19,541 nucleotides of DNA from Actinomycetota bacterium (GTDB lineage Bacteria > Actinomycetota > Thermoleophilia > Gaiellales > Gaiellaceae): NCBI GenBank assembly GCA_016870235.1, contig VGCB01000003.1:1-19541 (forward strand), in the 5' to 3' direction. Positions 16,067-19,541 of this stretch are shown piece after piece. Position 1 is the stretch's first letter; every line of letters starts with the position of its first letter. The position numbers were made by a program, and so were the translations under genes. The notes below the pieces were generated by a model that did no database searches, was not told the origin of the DNA, and was given only the letters and a program-made list of their open reading frames with translations.

Positions 16067-17545
16067 CTAGAGCCCGGTGCGCTCGCGGAGGTAGGCGAGG
16101 TACGGCTCGGGGTCGAGCGGGCCGCAGCCGAGGCGCTCGAGCGTCTCGGCAGGCGTGAACGACCGCCCGAGGCGGTAGAGCCGCTCGCGCAGCCAGCCGT
16201 GGATCTCCTCGAACCGCCCCTGGCCGATCTGGTCGTCGGCGTCGGGGATGTCGGCGAGCACCCGCTGCCAGATCTGCACGGCGAGGACGTTCCCGAGCTG
16301 GTAGCTCGGGAAGTAGCCGAACAAGCCCTCCGCCCAGTGGACGTCCTGCATGCAGCCGAGCCGGTCGTCGGGCGGGCGGATGCCCAGGAGCTCCTCGAAC
16401 CGCGCGTTCCACGCCTCCGGGAGGTCCGTCGTCGCGAGCGCGCCCGACAGCAGTGCGCGCTCGAGCTCGAAGCGGAGGATCACGTGGAGGCCGTACGACA
16501 CCTCGTCGGCCGAGACGCGCACGAGCGAGGCGCGGGGCCGGACGAGGGCGCGGTGGAACCGCTCCACCGGGACGTCCCGGAGGAGCTCGGGGTGTGCGAC
16601 CTGCATCCGCGGGTAGAACCAGCGCCAGAAGGCGAACGAGCGGCCGACGACGTTCTCCCACAGCCGGCTCTGCGACTCGTGCAGCGCGGTCGACGCGCCG
16701 GTGCCGAGGGGGCTGCGCCCCAGCGCCGGATCGACGCCGTGCTCGTAGAGGCCGTGGCCGGCCTCGTGCATCGTCGAGAAGAGCGAGTGCCCCGCGAGCG
16801 ATGGCTCGTAGCGGGTGGTGAGGCGGATATCGTCGATCGCGACCGCCTGGCAGAACGGGTGGACCGAGGGGTCGAGCCGGAACGCGGCATCGTCGACGCC
16901 GAACGCGCGCGCCACCTCGCGCGACACCGCGTCCTGCGCCTCGGGTGGGTAGGGGCCGACCTCGAAGGGCTCGAGCTCCGCGTCCCCGGCCGCATGGAGC
17001 AGCCGCTGGAGCTCGGGCAGCAGGCGCGCGAAGATCGTCTCGACCGCGGCTGCCCGCAGCCCCGGCTCGTAGTCCTCGAGCAGCACGTCGTACGGATCGT
17101 CAGCCGCGTCGAAGCAGTCGACGTACCGTCGCTTGAGCTCGATCATGCGATCGAGGTGGGGCCGGAAGGCCGCGAAGTCGTCCGCCTCGCGCGCGGCGGT
17201 CCACGCGACCAGGGCCGTCGACGCCGCTCGCGTGGTCTCCGCGGTGAGCTCGACGGGCACGCGGGCAGCGCGGTCGTGGTCGCGAAGAGCGACGCGGACG
17301 AGGCACGCGTCGACGGTGTCGCCCTCGACGTGCGTGCTCGCCTCGGCGAGGAGCTCGCCGAGGCGAGCGTCGATCGAGCGCTTGTGGGCGAGGGCCCGCA
17401 GCGTCGCGAGCTGCTGTCCGCGGGCATCGGCGCCCCCGCGCGGCATCATCGTCTGCAGGTCCCACTCGAGGAGCCCAGCGGCCGCCTCGAGATCCGCGAT
17501 CTCGGCCAGACGTCCACGCAGCTCCTCCAGACCGGGACCCCTCAT
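16067..17545 (-). CDS. M32 family metallocarboxypeptidase
   Basis: 492 aa; zinc carboxypeptidase of the Thermus Taq-carboxypeptidase family, removing C-terminal residues from peptides, cytosolic (no signal). Family motifs in order: HPF (229-231), DIRLT (239-243, the DxRxT motif), HEAGH (260-264, two zinc His plus catalytic Glu), HESQSRLWEN (289-298, third ligand Glu290), the SADEVSYGLHVILRFELE region, and HWAEGLFGYFPSYQLGN near the C-terminus. Length is normal. Convergent with uvrB, with 30 bases between stops. Its own -10 TACGCT (17552-17557, minus) sits 6 bases before the ATG, so it can be made as a leaderless mRNA, though it may also be read through from the TolB-like gene 54 bases upstream. 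Confidence 0.95.
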   Translation of the reverse strand: MRGPGLEELRGRLAEIADLEAAAGLLEWDLQTMMPRGGADARGQQLATLRALAHKRSIDARLGELLAEASTHVEGDTVDACLVRVALRDHDRAARVPVELTAETTRAASTALVAWTAAREADDFAAFRPHLDRMIELKRRYVDCFDAADDPYDVLLEDYEPGLRAAAVETIFARLLPELQRLLHAAGDAELEPFEVGPYPPEAQDAVSREVARAFGVDDAAFRLDPSVHPFCQAVAIDDIRLTTRYEPSLAGHSLFSTMHEAGHGLYEHGVDPALGRSPLGTGASTALHESQSRLWENVVGRSFAFWRWFYPRMQVAHPELLRDVPVERFHRALVRPRASLVRVSADEVSYGLHVILRFELERALLSGALATTDLPEAWNARFEELLGIRPPDDRLGCMQDVHWAEGLFGYFPSYQLGNVLAVQIWQRVLADIPDADDQIGQGRFEEIHGWLRERLYRLGRSFTPAETLERLGCGPLDPEPYLAYLRERTGL

Positions 17546-17551
17546 CGCGAG

Positions 17552-17557
17552 AGCGTA
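17552..17557 (-). promoter_or_regulatory. -10 box (TACGCT) of the M32 carboxypeptidase, leaderless
   Basis: On the minus strand TACGCT is followed by CTCGCG and then the ATG at 17545, the same geometry as uvrB (TAGGCT, CTCCGG, ATG). No convincing -35 and no Shine-Dalgarno. Confidence 0.6.
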
Positions 17558-17599
17558 GCTACGAGGTTCGGCGACGATCCCGGCCGGGCGCGTGCCCCG

Positions 17600-18538
17600 T
17601 CAGGTCGTGGGCCGGAACGCCGGCGTGTCGTCCGACCACACGTCGGCCGTGAGGGCCCGGCGCCCCGTTCCGTCCGGACGCACCGCGAGGACGTCGTACG
17701 ACCCGAACGGATCGGAGATGTACGCGACCCACTGTCCGTCGGGCGACCACGCGGGCGACGTCTGGTTGCCGATCTCGTCCGTGAGCTGGCGGAGGTTCCG
17801 CCCGTCGGCGTCCATCAGCATGATGTGGGCGGCCTCGTCGCTCTCGCTCTGGAACGCGACCGTCCGGCCGTCGGGCGACCAGGCCGGCGCGGAGCCGAGA
17901 ACCTTGGCCAGCGGTCGCCGGTTGGCTCCATCGGCGTCCATCCGCCAGATCCGCGGCTTGCCGTTGACGCGGCTCGCGTAGACGAGGCTCTTGCCGTCGG
18001 GCGACCAGTCCGGCTGCGTGTCGTCGCAGCCGTTCCGCGTGAGCTGCCTGAGCCCGGTGCCGTCCGGCCGCACGACGTAGAGCTCGAAGTTCCCGGTGCG
18101 GTTGCTCGCGAAGGCGATCCAGCGCCCGTCAGGCGACCACGACGGCTCCTCGTCCCAGGCGGGGCCCGACGTGATCCGGCGGATCGGCCCGCCATCGGCC
18201 GGGACGACGCCGATGTCGAAGTCCTGGCCCGAGGCGTCGGAGAGCGCGAGCGCGAGCTTGGAGCCGTTCGGCGACCAGTCGGGCGCGACGCTCATCCCGT
18301 GCTTGGGCGCCGCGATCGCGATCGGCCGGCCCCCCTGCCGGATGAAGATCTGCAGCGGCCCGCCCCGCTCGCTCGTGAAGGCGATCGCGTTGGCGGCGGC
18401 GGGCGCCGCCTGCGAGGCACCGGCGCCGCCCGCGATCACGCCGGCGACAGCCGTCGCGAGCAGCGAGACGATGAGGAGGGTGAGGCGAGACCGTGGCACG
18501 CTCTCACGATGTATCGGCAGCACGCGGTGGAAGATCAA
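17600..18538 (-). CDS. Exported PD40/TolB-like beta-propeller protein
   Basis: 312 aa from TTG 18538. A signal peptide (RSRLTLLIVSLLATAVAGVIAGGAGASQA) is followed by WD40-like PD40 repeats marked by 'P.WSPDG..(I/V)AF.S': APDWSPNGSKLAL, EPSWSPDGRWIAF, QPDWSPDGKSLVY, APAWSPDGRTVAF and SPAWSPDGQWVAY, each with an xxPDGTGLRQLT or MDADGxNRRPL-type strand. The repeats plus the first AIAFTSERGG strand would make a six-bladed propeller as in TolB. No Tol-Pal system is visible and the organism is probably monoderm, so a secreted or surface binding role is likelier than TolB function. Start: TTG 18538 has GGAG five bases upstream; GTG 18499 gives a shorter, cleaner signal peptide (299 aa). It lies 21 bases after the phosphoesterase stop, probably one operon. 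Confidence 0.88.
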   Translation of the reverse strand: MIFHRVLPIHRESVPRSRLTLLIVSLLATAVAGVIAGGAGASQAAPAAANAIAFTSERGGPLQIFIRQGGRPIAIAAPKHGMSVAPDWSPNGSKLALALSDASGQDFDIGVVPADGGPIRRITSGPAWDEEPSWSPDGRWIAFASNRTGNFELYVVRPDGTGLRQLTRNGCDDTQPDWSPDGKSLVYASRVNGKPRIWRMDADGANRRPLAKVLGSAPAWSPDGRTVAFQSESDEAAHIMLMDADGRNLRQLTDEIGNQTSPAWSPDGQWVAYISDPFGSYDVLAVRPDGTGRRALTADVWSDDTPAFRPTT

Positions 18539-18559
18539 GTCTTCTCCGTCGTCGGGGTA

Positions 18560-19384
18560 TCAGGGGAGGTTTGCGCGACAGAACAAACGCCTTGCCGCAG
18601 GCAAGAACGTACCAGCCTCACCGGAGCTGACATCCCACGAAAGGGTGATAACGCTGATTGCCTCGGACGTCCACTCGACCACGTTCACCCCGTGCGCCTC
18701 GCCCAGGTGGTGCGGCCTCGGCCTCCCGAATCCCGGTGCCGTGGCCAGCGCCAGCCGCCTTCCTGGCCGGCCGTCGTCGTTCGCGATGTCGCTCAGGCCC
18801 ACCGCCGTCGACTGGTGGATGTGGCCGCCCAGGACGAGATCGACGCCCATCGCGCGAAATCGCTCGAGCACCCGGTCGCGGCTGCGGAGCGGGAGCTTCC
18901 GCGTCGCCCGCCAGGGTGCCCCCGCCAGGTGGTGGTGGAGCGCGACGACGCGGAGGGCGCCTGGGGGAGCGGCGGCGAGCGTGGCGGCGGCGCGGTCGAG
19001 GGACGACGCGCGCAGGCGGCCGCCCTGGTGGCGCCACGCCCAGCTCGAGTCGAGGCCCTGGACGGCGATCTCCGCGTCGACGAACACCGGCTCCGTCGGC
19101 CCGATCACCCGCCCGAACGTCCTCCCCGGGGCCGTGACCCGCGCCGGCAGCGTGTACGGCAGGTCGTGGTTCCCGGGGACTGCGAGCCACGGGACCGCGA
19201 GCCGGTCGAGAAGCGCCCGCGCCCGCGCCAGCTCCTCCGCCCGTCCGCGGTTCGCCAGGTCGCCGGTCGCGATCACGAGCGTCGGCCCGATCCGCGCCAC
19301 GAGCTCGACGAGGGCATCGTCGACCTCGAGCAACTCGTTCGCGCCCCGGTGGAGGTCAGAGATGTGGACAGCGCAGCCGGCCAT
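18560..19384 (-). CDS. Calcineurin-like metallophosphoesterase
   Basis: 274 aa with every metal-binding motif of the family: D-x-H (SDLHRG, D10/H12), GDxxNR (GDLANRG, 41-47), GNHD (71-74), HHH (150-152) and GGHIHQ (187-191). The layout is that of class III cyclic-nucleotide phosphodiesterase/CpdA-like enzymes, but related proteins hydrolyse other phosphodiesters or act as nucleases, so the substrate is open. No signal peptide; cytosolic. ATG 19384 is divergent from the next gene with only 27 bases between the two starts. First gene of a probable minus-strand operon with the PD40 protein. Confidence 0.93.
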   Translation of the reverse strand: MAGCAVHISDLHRGANELLEVDDALVELVARIGPTLVIATGDLANRGRAEELARARALLDRLAVPWLAVPGNHDLPYTLPARVTAPGRTFGRVIGPTEPVFVDAEIAVQGLDSSWAWRHQGGRLRASSLDRAAATLAAAPPGALRVVALHHHLAGAPWRATRKLPLRSRDRVLERFRAMGVDLVLGGHIHQSTAVGLSDIANDDGRPGRRLALATAPGFGRPRPHHLGEAHGVNVVEWTSEAISVITLSWDVSSGEAGTFLPAARRLFCRANLP

Positions 19385-19393
19385 CGCCGGGCC

Positions 19394-19405
19394 AGGCTAT
19401 ACACT
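19394..19405. promoter_or_regulatory. Back-to-back -10 boxes of two divergent leaderless genes
   Basis: On the plus strand TACACT (19400-19405) ends 6 bases before the ATG at 19412. On the minus strand TAGCCT (19394-19399) ends 9 bases before the ATG at 19384. The two hexamers touch. Neither gene has a Shine-Dalgarno, and each -35 would lie inside the opposite coding region. Confidence 0.5.
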
Positions 19406-19411
19406 CGAGCC

Positions 19412-19541
19412 ATGTCCGAGACCGAGATCTTCGATGACCTCTACCTGGGCCTGCGCGCCGGCGGCGCCATCCGCAAGCAACGGCGCGGCGAGGAGCTCAC
19501 GCAGGAGGAGGAGGTCGCGATCGGGCACTGGCAGCGGCTCA
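19412..19541 (+). CDS. Unrecognised protein, N-terminal part only
   Basis: Open from ATG 19412 to the window end (43 codons visible). The translation starts MSETEIFDDLYLGLRAGGAI and continues RKQRRGEELTQEEEVAIGHW: acidic start, basic patch, then a charged, helix-prone segment. No signal peptide. I do not recognise the family. A -10-like TACACT 6 bases before the ATG supports the start. Confidence 0.6.
   Translation, partial: MSETEIFDDLYLGLRAGGAIRKQRRGEELTQEEEVAIGHWQRL

Overview
The window is very GC-rich, with almost all third codon positions G or C. It carries the actinobacterial backbone polA - rpsA (S1) - coaE - uvrB in the order known from Mycobacterium and relatives. The style of the proteins, the LexA box of the Gram-positive/actinobacterial type, the leaderless-looking promoters and the tandem DMFase-beta-like proteins suggest an actinobacterial lineage, perhaps Thermoleophilia (Gaiellales/Solirubrobacterales). 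That placement is inference from gene content; no 16S or ribosomal marker other than S1 is present.

Layout. 1-530 (-): 5' part of a LarA/DUF2088-like gene. 577-663: two adjoining long hairpins. 700-3279 (+): polA. 3280-3577: a non-coding stretch of hairpins, two of which are inverted counterparts of the pair upstream of polA. 3578-6762 (-): a three-gene TasA/CalY-SipW operon in which the signal peptidase is fused to its own export signal and four extracellular repeats. 6763-7069: divergent regulatory region. 7070-10459 (+): rpsA, coaE, a membrane-anchored lytic transglycosylase and an SDR oxidoreductase, with two overlapping junctions. 10502-13976 (-): two tandem paralogues of the N,N-dimethylformamidase beta-subunit-like family; one has a Tat signal, and the upstream one carries an apparent one-base frameshift. 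14004-14017: a perfect LexA box over the uvrB promoter. 14036-16036 (+): uvrB. 16067-19384 (-): M32 carboxypeptidase, PD40/TolB-like exported protein and calcineurin-like phosphoesterase. 19412-end (+): start of an unrecognised gene.

How it fits together. DNA repair and replication (PolA, UvrB), translation (S1) and CoA synthesis (CoaE) form a housekeeping spine. Accessory material sits between the spine genes: the TasA/SipW surface-fibre operon between polA and rpsA, and the transglycosylase, SDR and DMFase-like genes between coaE and uvrB. The most interesting item is the TasA-SipW operon. One polypeptide appears to carry a complete ER-type (Ser/His/Asp) signal peptidase followed by a second signal-like segment resembling those of its two TasA-like neighbours, then four repeats of about 80-90 residues: a possible self-processing exoprotein. 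Other notable items are the nested inverted palindromes around polA, and a recurring TANNCT -10 box placed 6-11 nt from the ATG of several genes, which points to widespread leaderless transcription.
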